From: Acidiflorens sp963847715
Lineage (GTDB): Bacteria > Acidobacteriota > Terriglobia > Terriglobales > Acidobacteriaceae
Assembly: GCA_963847715.1 (NCBI GenBank)
Contig: CAWKAZ010000013.1
Location: forward strand, 1-64,000
Direction of reading: 5' to 3'
Length of the DNA stretch: 64,000 nt
Part shown: positions 11,997-19,464 of the stretch, one piece after another
Layout of the letters: each line of letters opens with the position of its first letter
How positions within the stretch are numbered: the stretch's first letter is position 1
Notes under the pieces: generated by a model
What the model was told of the DNA's origin: nothing
Seen by the model: only the letters and a program-made list of their open reading frames with translations
Databases searched by the model: none
Program-made: the position numbers and the translations under genes

Positions 11997-12256
11997 TGGA
12001 CAAACGTCCATTCCAGGTTGCGATCAATCGTTTTTGCGAGATTATTTGCCAGCCACGGGGAAAGTGGCTCCCGCAAATGGACAGAGAATGCCGGAGCGAC
12101 ATCCCGTTGAAAACTTTGGAGACGCTTGGTCATCCATATACCAAGGCGTCTGGTCCCTTTCCGACTCTCCCCAATCGTGAAGTGGCACCCGTGTTTCCCT
12201 GGTGTTTCCCTTGACCATCTTGGCGTATCGGCGACTCTAGAAAGGGTTGATAATCT
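11997..12256. other. Non-coding spacer after mcrC
   Basis: I see no supported gene here. Open frames on both strands are short and mix the mcrC antisense with tRNA-derived sequence. No integrase remnant could be recognised beside the tRNA fragment that follows. Confidence 0.4.
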
Positions 12257-12303
12257 TGGCGGTCCCGGCAAGACTCGAACTTGCGACCTTCGGTTTAGGA
12301 AAC
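12257..12303 (-). repeat. 3' fragment of tRNA-Arg(CCT), possible attachment-site remnant
   Basis: On the minus strand this stretch is the 3' part of a tRNA ending in CCA: anticodon loop TTCCTAA (anticodon CCT), 3' stem ACCGA, variable AGGTC, a perfect T arm (GCAAG-TTCGAGT-CTTGC), acceptor strand CGGGACC, discriminator G and CCA. The matching 5' half is absent: sequence beyond the anticodon loop does not pair with the stem, and no D arm follows. Such 3' tRNA pieces are left when elements integrate into tRNA genes. The intact tRNA-Arg is not in the window. By orientation, an element that used this site should lie to the right of the fragment. Confidence 0.7.
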
Positions 12304-12619
12304 GGTGGCACGTCTTACCTGCTACCATTTTTCTACCGAACTGCTGAGTACGAAGCTGGACGGGGAGCATCAAGGCGTCGGCCAATGCTCGATAATCGCC
12401 GATTTAGTGGACGCTTGATTACGAAGTGGTACGAGGCGTTATCGCCGTTGCCGAATTATGATTCCGCTTTTCGCTGGCGTCATCAGGGCGAGATCGGTTA
12501 GCGCCCGTGTGCGCAAAAGGACTCGATAACGCGCCAAATAACGCGCCACATTCAGCTTTCGTTCCGATTCTCTCGTTTCAGACAAACCTGAATCTTGAAT
12601 CAAATCCGGGTTTTAACAC
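12304..12619. other. Non-coding stretch between tRNA fragment and tRNA-Glu
   Basis: No gene is supported. Near 12,526-12,552 the motif ATAACGCGCCA occurs twice, 14 nt apart. The composition and lack of coding signal fit degraded island DNA. Confidence 0.4.
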
Positions 12620-12696
12620 TGGCGCTACCTACAGGGAATCGAACCCGTGTTTCAGCCTTGAGAGGGCCGCGTCCTAGACCGCTAGACGAAGGGAGC
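12620..12696 (-). tRNA. tRNA-Glu (CTC), with a one-base T-arm insertion
   Basis: The minus strand gives a tRNA-Glu: acceptor GCTCCCT, D arm, anticodon stem CGGCC/GGCTG around loop CTCTCAA (anticodon CTC), T loop TTCGATT, and an encoded GCCA end. Two features are abnormal: the 3' T-stem strand reads CCCTGT, where CCCGT-like pairing is expected, leaving one extra base, and the acceptor has a C-T mismatch at its fourth pair. Either this is a decaying tRNA copy or the indel is a sequence error, as suspected for the broken genes to the left. Function is therefore uncertain. Confidence 0.75.
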
Positions 12697-12748
12697 TTAC
12701 CGTCTCGAAATACCCTCCCCGGCGCACATGCGCAAGCGTCGGTGCATT

Positions 12749-12884
12749 GTCATTCCGGGGCGCGCCGAAGGCGCGAGCCCGGAATCCATAGCCACGAGCC
12801 TTTCGAAAAGATCGGCGGGGAATGTTCTGCGACGTCAGCGAATATCGATTCCGGGTTCCGGCCTTTGGCCGGCCCCGGAATGAC
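12749..12884. repeat. Palindromic intergenic repeat, Bradyrhizobium style
   Basis: The element begins GTCATTCCGGGG and ends CCCCGGAATGAC, an inverted pair. It contains inner palindromes (GGGGCGCGCCGAAGGCGCG and CCGGCCTTTGGCCGG) and the matching arms GGAATC/GATTCC. It would fold into a branched hairpin. I know this type of sequence as a frequent intergenic repeat of Bradyrhizobium and relatives; that match is from memory, not from a search. Confidence 0.7.
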
Positions 12885-12901
12885 GGCGTGAGGATCACGG
12901 C

Positions 12902-13039
12902 TCAGTGGCGAACCTGATCCGGCCGGCTTCTTTCAGCGTCTTTAAGTCGAAGGTGCACGAATTCACCGGCTTGCGTGGAAGGGGATTTGCCTTGTTGCTT
13001 GTCGCGTTCGGCGCGTCGAATAGTTTCTTGTTCGGGCAT
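12902..13039 (-). pseudogene. Truncated DUF6496-type small protein, cut at the island border
   Basis: The ATG at 13039 has a strong AGGAG site. The first 28 residues (opening MPEQETIRRAER, then GKSPSTQAGEFV) match what I know of the N-terminus of DUF6496 proteins, which normally continue REE..HV..GKHGARS to about 70-80 residues. Here the sequence switches after EFV to an unrelated tail and stops at residue 45. In a neighbouring phase the tail DNA reads as a natural protein end (TFDLKTLKEAGRIRFATEP, stop at 12895). The joint at about 12,957 therefore links the 5' end of one gene to the 3' end of another. Function of the family is unknown. Confidence 0.65.
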
Positions 13040-13138
13040 CAGAGCTCCTGTGAAACAGTGATTCGCGGCCAGTTTGTAATTTGGGGAGGAGCAATTCTAT
13101 CGGGTGTTTGCTTGAGCGAGAAAATCCGTAAAGATTTC

Positions 13139-13165
13139 GCCACAGAGGACACAGAGAAACCCAAG
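13139..13165. repeat. CACAGAGGACACAGAG dispersed repeat
   Basis: The sequence GCCACAGAGGACACAGAGAAACC is one arm of the CCACGGAGGCACGGAG repeat family, seen in full as a hairpin at 23,522-23,593. It marks the native side of the 12,957 joint. Confidence 0.5.
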
Positions 13166-13215
13166 AGGAGAGGGATTCCTCACCTCGTTCGGAATAACGA
13201 AAATACAAATCAGGA

Positions 13216-14466
13216 TTAATGATTGGTGCGGAGTTCGTTGATTACTTCGGTCACTACGGCTTTGTCGAGTTTGGGGCTGACATAGGTGCCTTCGCCGACG
13301 ACGATGCGCAAAGCCTTCAGCAATTCCTGCTCCGCATCGGCCTTCAGGAGATAACCCCTGGCACCAGCGCGAAAACCGTTCCTGAGAATTTCCGGAGATT
13401 CATGAAGAGTGAGCAAAACAATTTTCATTTGCGGATGAGCGTTGCGAATGATGCGGGTTGCCTCGATGCCATTGATGCCGGGCATGGTGACATCCATCAG
13501 GATGGAGGGCGAGGGCAAAAATTCCTGTGGGGCGCGTTGCGAGCAGAGTTCCTTCCGGTCTGGACAGCGCGGGTGGAAGCGGCACCCAGGAGGAAAAGCA
13601 GCCGGGCTTGGGGATTCTCCTTCGATCGCTGCAACGCGCGCGCGCGCACCTCGCGTAGGGGTGACCATGGCCGACTTGGCAACTTGAACCAAGGCCCGGG
13701 AATAGGGGTGCAAAGGCTCGCCGAGAATTTGGGATGTGCTGCCAGTTTCAATAACACTGCCCGCGTACATGACAGTGATCCGATCGGCGAAGCCGACAAA
13801 CAGGGCGGGATCGTGGCTGATCACAACCATCGCGGCGCCATGTTTACGGCGAACCTGCCCCAGCAGCGCTATGATTTCGGCCTGTAGGGGAGCGTCCAGC
13901 TTGCTGGTAGGTTCGTCCGCGATGATCAGCGCGGGAGTGCAAGCGATGGCTTGAGCGATCGTGATGCGCTGGCGCTGGCCACCGCTCAACTGGTGAGGAT
14001 AGGCAGCGTAGATACTCTGCGGATGATCAAAACCAACCTCACCGAGCAATTCGATAACTCGCGTGTATCGTTCGCCTTTCCGCAAAGGTAGGTGTGCCCG
14101 CAAGACTTCCTCGATCTGGGCACCAGCCGTCATCACTGGGTTCAGTGAGAGGGCGGGATCTTGCGGAACCAACGCGATGTGGCGGCCGCGAAGTTCGCGC
14201 AGACCAGTCTCGGACATCGTCACGAGATCTTGTCCACGGAAAAGAATCGTTCCATGATCGCAACGCCCACCCGGCGGCAGCATCTGCAAAATCGCATGGG
14301 CAAGAGTGCTCTTACCGCACCCGGATTCGCCGAGTATCCCGACGGTTTCGCCGTCGCGGCAAATAAAGTCGAGACCTTCGACGACCCGAATCCTCTTTCC
14401 ATTCGCGAGACAATAGCTTACCGACAATCCCTGGGCTTGGATCAGAAAACTCGATTCGGCCCCCAT
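13216..14466 (-). CDS. Peptide ABC transporter ATPase fused to truncated receiver domain
   Basis: Residues 1 to about 315 are an Opp/Dpp-type ATPase: GILGESGCGKSTL (Walker A), LSGGQRQRITIAQAIA (signature), LIIADEPTSKLD (Walker B), and the C-terminal FPPGCRFHPRCP cysteine motif typical of oligopeptide importers. From about 13,503 the same frame becomes the second half of a NarL-type receiver domain: ILMDVTMPGINGIEATRI with the phospho-acceptor Asp, LLTLHE, and GYLLKAD with the conserved Lys. The receiver lacks its first beta-alpha units and acidic pair, so it cannot be a normal receiver. I chose the ATG at 14466, eleven bases after GGGGAG. No permease or binding-protein gene is adjacent. The fusion is probably a rearrangement joint, not a designed two-domain protein. 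Confidence 0.75.
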   Translation of the reverse strand: MGAESSFLIQAQGLSVSYCLANGKRIRVVEGLDFICRDGETVGILGESGCGKSTLAHAILQMLPPGGRCDHGTILFRGQDLVTMSETGLRELRGRHIALVPQDPALSLNPVMTAGAQIEEVLRAHLPLRKGERYTRVIELLGEVGFDHPQSIYAAYPHQLSGGQRQRITIAQAIACTPALIIADEPTSKLDAPLQAEIIALLGQVRRKHGAAMVVISHDPALFVGFADRITVMYAGSVIETGSTSQILGEPLHPYSRALVQVAKSAMVTPTRGARARVAAIEGESPSPAAFPPGCRFHPRCPDRKELCSQRAPQEFLPSPSILMDVTMPGINGIEATRIIRNAHPQMKIVLLTLHESPEILRNGFRAGARGYLLKADAEQELLKALRIVVGEGTYVSPKLDKAVVTEVINELRTNH

Positions 14467-14924
14467 GTGATGAACTCCCCACCTAATTCTCAGTCGGCGC
14501 GCCCCGCTGCGCAATTAGCGAGATAGGGACCGATCCAGCCGATTGTTCCTGCTGATCTGAGAGTAAGCTAGGATGACGAGGGGCCGCACGGATGCGGCAT
14601 TTTCGGCGTCAGCAGAAGTCATCATTCGCGGCGTCGATTGACCCGCGTTCTGTCATTTGGGTTCGATCAATGGCAGGTGAAGGCGAAGGCTTGCCGCACT
14701 TCTCGCGTCAAGCCCAATGGGGGAACTTTGCGGGTTGTAATTCCCGCGGTTCTGAGCTATTTACTTTAGGCAAGAGAATTTCTGTCACCGTCCTGGGATT
14801 TTACAGTTCAGATTTATCGAGAGACAGAGATTTTGCCTCTATAGAGGGCGCGGGTCGCACCACTGCCCTCAGTTGATATCGCACGGGCCCTTTCTTTAGA
14901 ATCCTTCAATCTGGAGATGACGTC
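14467..14924. other. Intergenic region between ABC/receiver fusion and SYLF gene
   Basis: I see no convincing gene. One plus-strand frame of 94 codons (14,592-14,876) has no recognisable features. The region must hold the promoter of the SYLF gene, but I cannot point to clear -35/-10 boxes. Confidence 0.35.
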
Positions 14925-15620
14925 ATGAAGAAAATTTGCTTGGCAGCTCTTTTGATTGCGGCGATTGCCGCACCAACCTTTGCGCAAAACAAAGAACGGG
15001 ATCGCGTCGAGAATTCCGGTAAGGTGATGAAAGAAATTCTGAATATTCCCGACAATATTCCGCAGTCGGTGCTCGACAAAGCGGACTGCGTTGTCGTTTT
15101 ACCTTCAGTTCTTAAACTCGCTATCGGAATTGGAGGCAGTTACGGCCGGGGAGTGATGACCTGCCGTCGCGGCAAGGATTTCCAGGGACTTTGGGGAGCC
15201 CCGTCCATGATGGCGCTCGAAGGAGGAAGTTTCGGCCTGCAGTTGGGCGGCCAGGCAACCGACTTCGTATTGCTGCTGATGAGCCCTCGATCTGCTGACA
15301 ACATCCTTACCAGCAAGGTCAAACTCGGAGGCGACGCTTCCGCGGCCGCCGGACCGGTCGGACGAAATGCCTCGGCGGAAACCGATGTAACCCTACGCGC
15401 CGAAATTCTTTCCTATTCTCGTGCCCGTGGACTGTTTGCCGGAATCTCTCTCGCTGGGTCCACTCTGCGTCCCGACAACGATGCCAACAAAAACCTGTAC
15501 GGAAAAGAGGTGAAGGCGAAGGACATCGTCTTCAATGGCGCGGTGCCTGCGCCTCCGTCAGCACATTTGCTGATAGCGACGCTGAACAAGAAGACGCCCA
15601 AGAATAAATCAAAAAACTAG
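14925..15620 (+). CDS. Secreted SYLF/Ysc84-domain lipid-binding protein
   Basis: The 231-residue product begins with a Sec signal peptide (MKKICLAALLIAAIAAPTFAQ), and the ATG follows CTGGAGATGACGTC, a good ribosome site. The rest is a single SYLF/Ysc84 domain, recognisable by IPQSVLDKADCVVVLPSVLK, GGSYGRGVMTCR, SMMALEGGSFGLQLGGQATD and the AAGPVGRNASAETD loop. The family binds phosphoinositides in eukaryotes; bacterial members are periplasmic, and their ligand is not known. It stands alone between an intergenic region and an acyltransferase gene. Family assignment is secure, the role is not. Confidence 0.9.
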   Translation: MKKICLAALLIAAIAAPTFAQNKERDRVENSGKVMKEILNIPDNIPQSVLDKADCVVVLPSVLKLAIGIGGSYGRGVMTCRRGKDFQGLWGAPSMMALEGGSFGLQLGGQATDFVLLLMSPRSADNILTSKVKLGGDASAAAGPVGRNASAETDVTLRAEILSYSRARGLFAGISLAGSTLRPDNDANKNLYGKEVKAKDIVFNGAVPAPPSAHLLIATLNKKTPKNKSKN

Positions 15621-15733
15621 GAGTCTATACTCTGGCTCAACCACGGAAGGAACGTAATTTCCGTCTCAATATGAGGTTCGACGTGATTGCTAGTACTAAC
15701 CGGGACTCGCGGCAAACGAAAGGAGACGCTATC

Positions 15734-15793
15734 ATGTCCCTTCACTGTGACGAACTCAAACGTTCAAGATCGAGGCCCGCTTTCCGGCGATAA
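15734..15793 (+). CDS. Possible 19-codon leader ORF before the acyltransferase
   Basis: AAAGGAG lies eight bases before an ATG that opens a 19-codon frame (opening MSLHCDELKR) ending at TAA 15791-15793, 16 nt before the likely acyltransferase start. This is the best ribosome site in the area, yet it does not serve the long frame. It may be a leader peptide or chance. Confidence 0.25.
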   Translation: MSLHCDELKRSRSRPAFRR

Positions 15794-15809
15794 CCTGTTA
15801 CGTGCACGA

Positions 15810-16892
15810 ATGCCGGAGCTCGATACGATTCGCGGGATCGCGGTCCTCCTCGTTATCTTTTTTCATGGTTTCGGATTCCGCTACGGGATGCAAGGTCTTT
15901 CGGGGTTTCCAAAGCTATTTGTCGCGGCCACCCTGCCCGGATGGATGGGCGTAGACCTCTTCTTTGTCCTATCGGGCTTTCTGATTACGGGCATCTTGCT
16001 CGATACCAAGTCGAGAGCCGACTACTATCGCAGGTTTTACGTTCGCCGGGCCTTACGTATATTGCCGCTGTATTACGCAGTACTTTTACTTTTAGCAATT
16101 CTGACACGAACTGGGATGGTCAACCGCCGTGCGTCTTGGGCATATTTGGCGCTCAGTTTTTTCTATCTATCCAATGTAACAGGGTTCTTCGGAGTACTTT
16201 CCCAGTACACGGTTCTGTGGTCCTTAGCAGTGGAAGAACACTTCTATCTGTTGTGGCCTGCCGCTGTGCATTGGTTGTCGCGACGCGGGGTGGCCGTTAC
16301 TGGAATTGCAATCTGCATTCTGTGCCCATGTTTGCGAATGCTCTACAGCGTTCGAGGGTATGAAGCCGGCGCGGGATACACCTGGTTAGTCGCGGACGGA
16401 CTGGCGCTGGGAGCGGTGATGGCTGTGTTGGCTCGCGGTCCGTGGGGAACACGGGCTCGCATGTGGCGAGTCGCATTCATTTTGTTTTCGTCCAGCTTGT
16501 TGATGTTCGGAGCCGGCTACCCATTCGGAATATTCCTTGCAAGTAGATTCTTGGGGGAGACCCTACGAGGGACAGCGCTGAATCTGTTTTTCGCGGGGAC
16601 GATCGTGTTGGCTCTTTTAATCGGGACCTCTCGTTGGAAAGCGCTGGTGAATAGACCAGTCTTGCAGTTTTTCGGGGAAATCAGTTACGGAGTGTACCTC
16701 CTCCATATGCTGGCGTTCGACTTGGAAGATCGCATTGTGGACCGCTGGTTTCCCAGCATGTCAAAGGTTACTGGCCATTTTCCCTCGATGGTTTTTCTTT
16801 TCGGGATTGCGGCCAGCTTTACCGTCGCGATCGCTTATCTTTCCCGCTGGTACTTTGAGGAGCCATTCTTGCAATTGAAGCGGCAGCCTTAA
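15810..16892 (+). CDS. Membrane acyltransferase, acyltransferase-3 (OafA/YrhL) family
   Basis: This integral membrane enzyme transfers acyl groups to sugars or lipids, typically on polysaccharide or lipid A. The family hallmarks are present: PELDTIRGIAVLLVIFFHG at the N-terminus, then GVDLFFVLSGFLITGIL, YYRRFYVRRALRILPLYY, SLAVEEHFYLLWP and the late GEISYGVYLLHM. About ten membrane segments span 360 residues. I chose the ATG at 15810, directly before PELDTIRG; in-frame TTG (15687) or GTG (15747) starts would add a 20-41 residue extension. The acceptor cannot be told from sequence. No glycan cluster surrounds it. Confidence 0.88.
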   Translation: MPELDTIRGIAVLLVIFFHGFGFRYGMQGLSGFPKLFVAATLPGWMGVDLFFVLSGFLITGILLDTKSRADYYRRFYVRRALRILPLYYAVLLLLAILTRTGMVNRRASWAYLALSFFYLSNVTGFFGVLSQYTVLWSLAVEEHFYLLWPAAVHWLSRRGVAVTGIAICILCPCLRMLYSVRGYEAGAGYTWLVADGLALGAVMAVLARGPWGTRARMWRVAFILFSSSLLMFGAGYPFGIFLASRFLGETLRGTALNLFFAGTIVLALLIGTSRWKALVNRPVLQFFGEISYGVYLLHMLAFDLEDRIVDRWFPSMSKVTGHFPSMVFLFGIAASFTVAIAYLSRWYFEEPFLQLKRQP

Positions 16893-16978
16893 GACCGCAA
16901 CAACTGACCGACGAGATCGGTGGCCGTTGAATATTGGCCATTACACTAAGAATCGGCTTGTGCTCGCCGCCGAAACAG

Positions 16979-18775
16979 TCAAAAAGTGAAACGGCCGCCG
17001 ACGGTCGGAGCAAAGTTGTTGTCGGAGTTATACGGCACGCCGGGACCGTGAGGAATGGCGATGGAAAGTCCGCCGCTCACCCAGGAATACGCAATTCCGG
17101 CATATCCGTCGAAACGCTTAGTGAAGTGATGGTCCAGATAGAGCGATCCCTCGTTGAGCGTGCCCGCGCAGGAGGCGCGAAAACCGGCTGAGGGCGAGCA
17201 GGTCGGCGGAACACGGAAGTCATTCTGCCGCTGTTGATACCAGGCGAACGTGAAGTCGGTTTTCTTGCGGTAGGTGTACTTCGCGCCCGTCCACCAGATC
17301 TGCACCAATTTTTCGGAGTCAAGATTCTTGTCTTCGACCCCGCTCATGAAATAACCGCCCTGGTCCGAGGCGCCCACGCCCAACGGATTTGCCGGGTTAT
17401 TTTGCCAGATGTATTCGTAGCCGGCAAAAAACTTGATCGTGTCCAACGTATATTTGGCAGCGACCATGACTGCGTTGTTGTCGGTCACGATGCCATAGAC
17501 GGTGTCGTTCGGGTCGATCAGATTGGGCCCCAGACCGGCTCCCCCGTTGATGGGGTTGGTGTTGATGCTGTCGGTGGTTGACTGATAGGGTGCCGCCAGA
17601 CTCTGCGGCCCGAGCAAGGGGTTCAACACGCTGATCGCCTGGTTGTAATGTTGGAAGACGAAGTCGGCGGAGAATTTGGCGTAAGTTCCGCCGAGGTCGA
17701 ATCCATAGGCGTTGTTGTGCGCCGCTTCCGGCGTGCAGGAGGTGGCAGACCAGCCTGCGGAGGCCGAGTAGCAGCCGGCAGAACCATCGGCGAATTTATA
17801 CATCGCGCCGAAATGGACCGGGCCGTACGCGGTGCGATACTTTACAGCGTCGTCCCAACGCGAGTTCTCGGTGTCACCACCGCCGGCCATCGTGCCGTTA
17901 TATCCGATGTACGAAAAAGCGTAGGCGCCCTGCGCCGGATCGTACTGCAGCATCGCGTCGGTGCCGAGAGAGCGCTGGCGGCCGAAGGTCAGCGTGCCGA
18001 ATTGCGTGGACGATACGCCGCCATAGTATTCGTCATTGAAGGGTTGTCCAGCGCGCGCGCCATCGATGGCGATCGAATAGCTCTTCCTGGGAAGGCCGTT
18101 GTTGATGATGTCGGTTTTGGACGCGTTGGCGAGGAGGCCGGATTGCGGATTGATGCCAGTTGAGGCGTTGAAGACGACCGACCAGCCAGGCAGAAACTGT
18201 ACTTTCCCCCTGATACCGAAACCAGTCTGCGACAGGTTATTCGGCGCGACGACGAATCGGTGTTGATAGCCGTTTCGGTTAACCAGGGATTCGCCTTCAT
18301 AGTTGTAGCCATTTTCCGGCAAGCCGTGGCTGACCCAGCCGACGCCGACGTCATACGCACCGTACAGCGTGATGCCATGCCAGGTCAGCGTGCAATCGGT
18401 AGTGGCGAACTCGTGACCGCTGGTGCAGGGGTCGGGACCGCTGCGCTGCATCTTAATGTCGACCGTGGCCTCCTGGCCAGCCGCCAGGCTGATTCCCGCG
18501 CGCGTTTCATCAGCGAACCCTTGTTTTGCCGCACGAATCTCGAAACGTCCCAGAGGCAGGCCGGACGCCTGATAGCGTCCTACGCCGTCGGTGGTTATGG
18601 TGCGCGTTGCACCTGTATCGACGTTCCTGACTGTCACCGCGACATCGCGAAGGGCTGCGCCGGCTTGGTCCGTCACCGCGCCGGAAAGGTTCGCTCCCGT
18701 TTGAGCCTGAGCGAAGGTCAAGGATGGCAAAAGTAAAAGCCCAACCGCTGCGAGAAACAGGTAAGCCTTGCGCAT
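16979..18775 (-). CDS. Outer membrane porin with N-terminal carboxypeptidase-regulatory domain
   Basis: The 598-residue precursor has a signal peptide (MRKAYLFLAAVGLLLLPSLT). A carboxypeptidase-regulatory-like domain follows at residues 27-110 (GAVTDQAGAALRDVAVTVRN, GRYQASGLPLGRFEIR), then a porin-type beta barrel (WHGITLYGAYDVGVGW at the start, FGRQRSLGTDAML midway) closing with GGRFTF, whose terminal Phe is the outer-membrane assembly signal. The barrel resembles general Gram-negative porins. The added domain is common on TonB-dependent proteins of Acidobacteriota but less so on porins. It is divergent from the HTH-Mop regulator, with a 172-nt region between them that carries direct repeats. 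Substrate unknown. Confidence 0.85.
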   Translation of the reverse strand: MRKAYLFLAAVGLLLLPSLTFAQAQTGANLSGAVTDQAGAALRDVAVTVRNVDTGATRTITTDGVGRYQASGLPLGRFEIRAAKQGFADETRAGISLAAGQEATVDIKMQRSGPDPCTSGHEFATTDCTLTWHGITLYGAYDVGVGWVSHGLPENGYNYEGESLVNRNGYQHRFVVAPNNLSQTGFGIRGKVQFLPGWSVVFNASTGINPQSGLLANASKTDIINNGLPRKSYSIAIDGARAGQPFNDEYYGGVSSTQFGTLTFGRQRSLGTDAMLQYDPAQGAYAFSYIGYNGTMAGGGDTENSRWDDAVKYRTAYGPVHFGAMYKFADGSAGCYSASAGWSATSCTPEAAHNNAYGFDLGGTYAKFSADFVFQHYNQAISVLNPLLGPQSLAAPYQSTTDSINTNPINGGAGLGPNLIDPNDTVYGIVTDNNAVMVAAKYTLDTIKFFAGYEYIWQNNPANPLGVGASDQGGYFMSGVEDKNLDSEKLVQIWWTGAKYTYRKKTDFTFAWYQQRQNDFRVPPTCSPSAGFRASCAGTLNEGSLYLDHHFTKRFDGYAGIAYSWVSGGLSIAIPHGPGVPYNSDNNFAPTVGGRFTF

Positions 18776-18815
18776 TTCGACCTCAAAGAATCCTTAGCTT
18801 GGGGAGAGGACTCGC

Positions 18816-18871
18816 AAGTGTACAAGAGATACGATTCTATTGTCTAGAAGTGTACGATATGGTCCTATTGT
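18816..18871. promoter_or_regulatory. Direct repeats in the porin/HTH-Mop divergent promoter region
   Basis: Two imperfect direct repeats share AAGTGTAC at their start and CTATTGT at their end (18,816-18,843 and 18,848-18,871). They sit between the divergent porin and HTH-Mop genes, the usual place for operator sites of such a regulator. The link is inferred. Confidence 0.45.
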
Positions 18872-18947
18872 GCGATGAGCTGGGGTTAGCTTATGGGGAT
18901 GCGACGGAGTTGACCGGAACCTTTGTTGTCGTTACGATTTCGTTCCG

Positions 18948-19382
18948 ATGGCCAAGAGTAGCAAACCCGGACGGAAGATGGAGGACTTGCTGAAGCTCCG
19001 CGAAGCGGCGCTAGAGCTGAGCGTCAGCTTCCCCACCATCAAGCAGTGGATTTACAAGAAAAAGATTCGCAGCATCAAGACAGCTGGAGGCCATCACCGC
19101 ATCCCGCAGGCCGAGGTGGACCGACTTCTTTACCGGACGCGCGGCAAAACGGAGCCGGAACGCGAGTTTGTCATCCGTCGCGTCAGCGGACGCAATCAAC
19201 TGGTGGGAAGAATTAATTCCGTCCGCATCAGCGGCCTCATGGCGGAAGTGAAAATTTCCATCGGGGGCCAGCAGATTACGTCCATCATCACCGCAACCTC
19301 AGCCCGCGAAATGCAACTCAAACCGGGACAGACCGCCGCCGCTCTGATCAAAGCAACCGAGGTGATGATTCTTCGCGTGTGA
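18948..19382 (+). CDS. HTH-Mop transcription regulator, molybdate/tungstate-binding type
   Basis: The 144-residue protein joins a MerR/excisionase-like helix-turn-helix (LREAALELSVSFPTIKQWIY, then IKTAGGHHRIPQAEVDRLL) to a single TOBE/Mop domain (NQLVGRINSVRISGLMAEV, ending LIKATEVMILRV). Mop domains of this type bind molybdate or tungstate oxyanions, so the protein is probably an oxyanion-responsive DNA-binding regulator. No molybdate transporter genes lie nearby; the only obvious target is the divergent porin. A hairpin terminator lies between it and the convergent receiver gene. Confidence 0.85.
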   Translation: MAKSSKPGRKMEDLLKLREAALELSVSFPTIKQWIYKKKIRSIKTAGGHHRIPQAEVDRLLYRTRGKTEPEREFVIRRVSGRNQLVGRINSVRISGLMAEVKISIGGQQITSIITATSAREMQLKPGQTAAALIKATEVMILRV

Positions 19383-19404
19383 TGTCCGTGAGATCACAAG
19401 AAAA

Positions 19405-19428
19405 ATCCCACTCCTCTGAGAGTGGGAT
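19405..19428 (-). terminator. Rho-independent terminator of the receiver-domain gene
   Basis: ATCCCACTC and GAGTGGGAT form a nine-base-pair hairpin with a six-base loop. On the minus strand it is followed by TTTTTCTT, so it ends transcription of the leftward receiver gene. Confidence 0.8.
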
Positions 19429-19464
19429 AGCCTTTGTGTCTCCCTGATGGCTGACGGCTGAAAG

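Larger units (their letters stand above)
1..12957. mobile_element. Putative decayed genomic island, rhizobial-like, carrying defence genes
   Basis: I infer an island from several sequence facts. Its genes are restriction or nuclease types, most of them broken by one-base phase changes. A 3' tRNA-Arg(CCT) fragment and a tRNA-Glu lie near its right end, where integrative elements often sit. A Bradyrhizobium-style palindromic repeat and a small GCGxG secreted protein suggest an alphaproteobacterial source. At about 12,957 the sequence cuts into a small DUF6496-type gene. No integrase or transposase is visible, and the left end lies outside the window. A chimeric contig is the main alternative. 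Confidence 0.5.

Noticed and set aside
11924..12385. Minus-strand 153-codon frame over the mcrC end and the tRNA fragment
   Set aside because: Its sequence RSQVRVLPGPP comes from the tRNA T arm, and the rest is mcrC antisense; no integrase motif is present.
12526..12552. Two copies of ATAACGCGCCA considered as a CRISPR-like repeat
   Set aside because: Only two short copies 14 nt apart; no array and no cas genes.
12905..13219. Plus-strand 104-codon frame at the island border
   Set aside because: It is antisense to the truncated DUF6496-type gene and runs through the CACAGAGG repeat; no family features.
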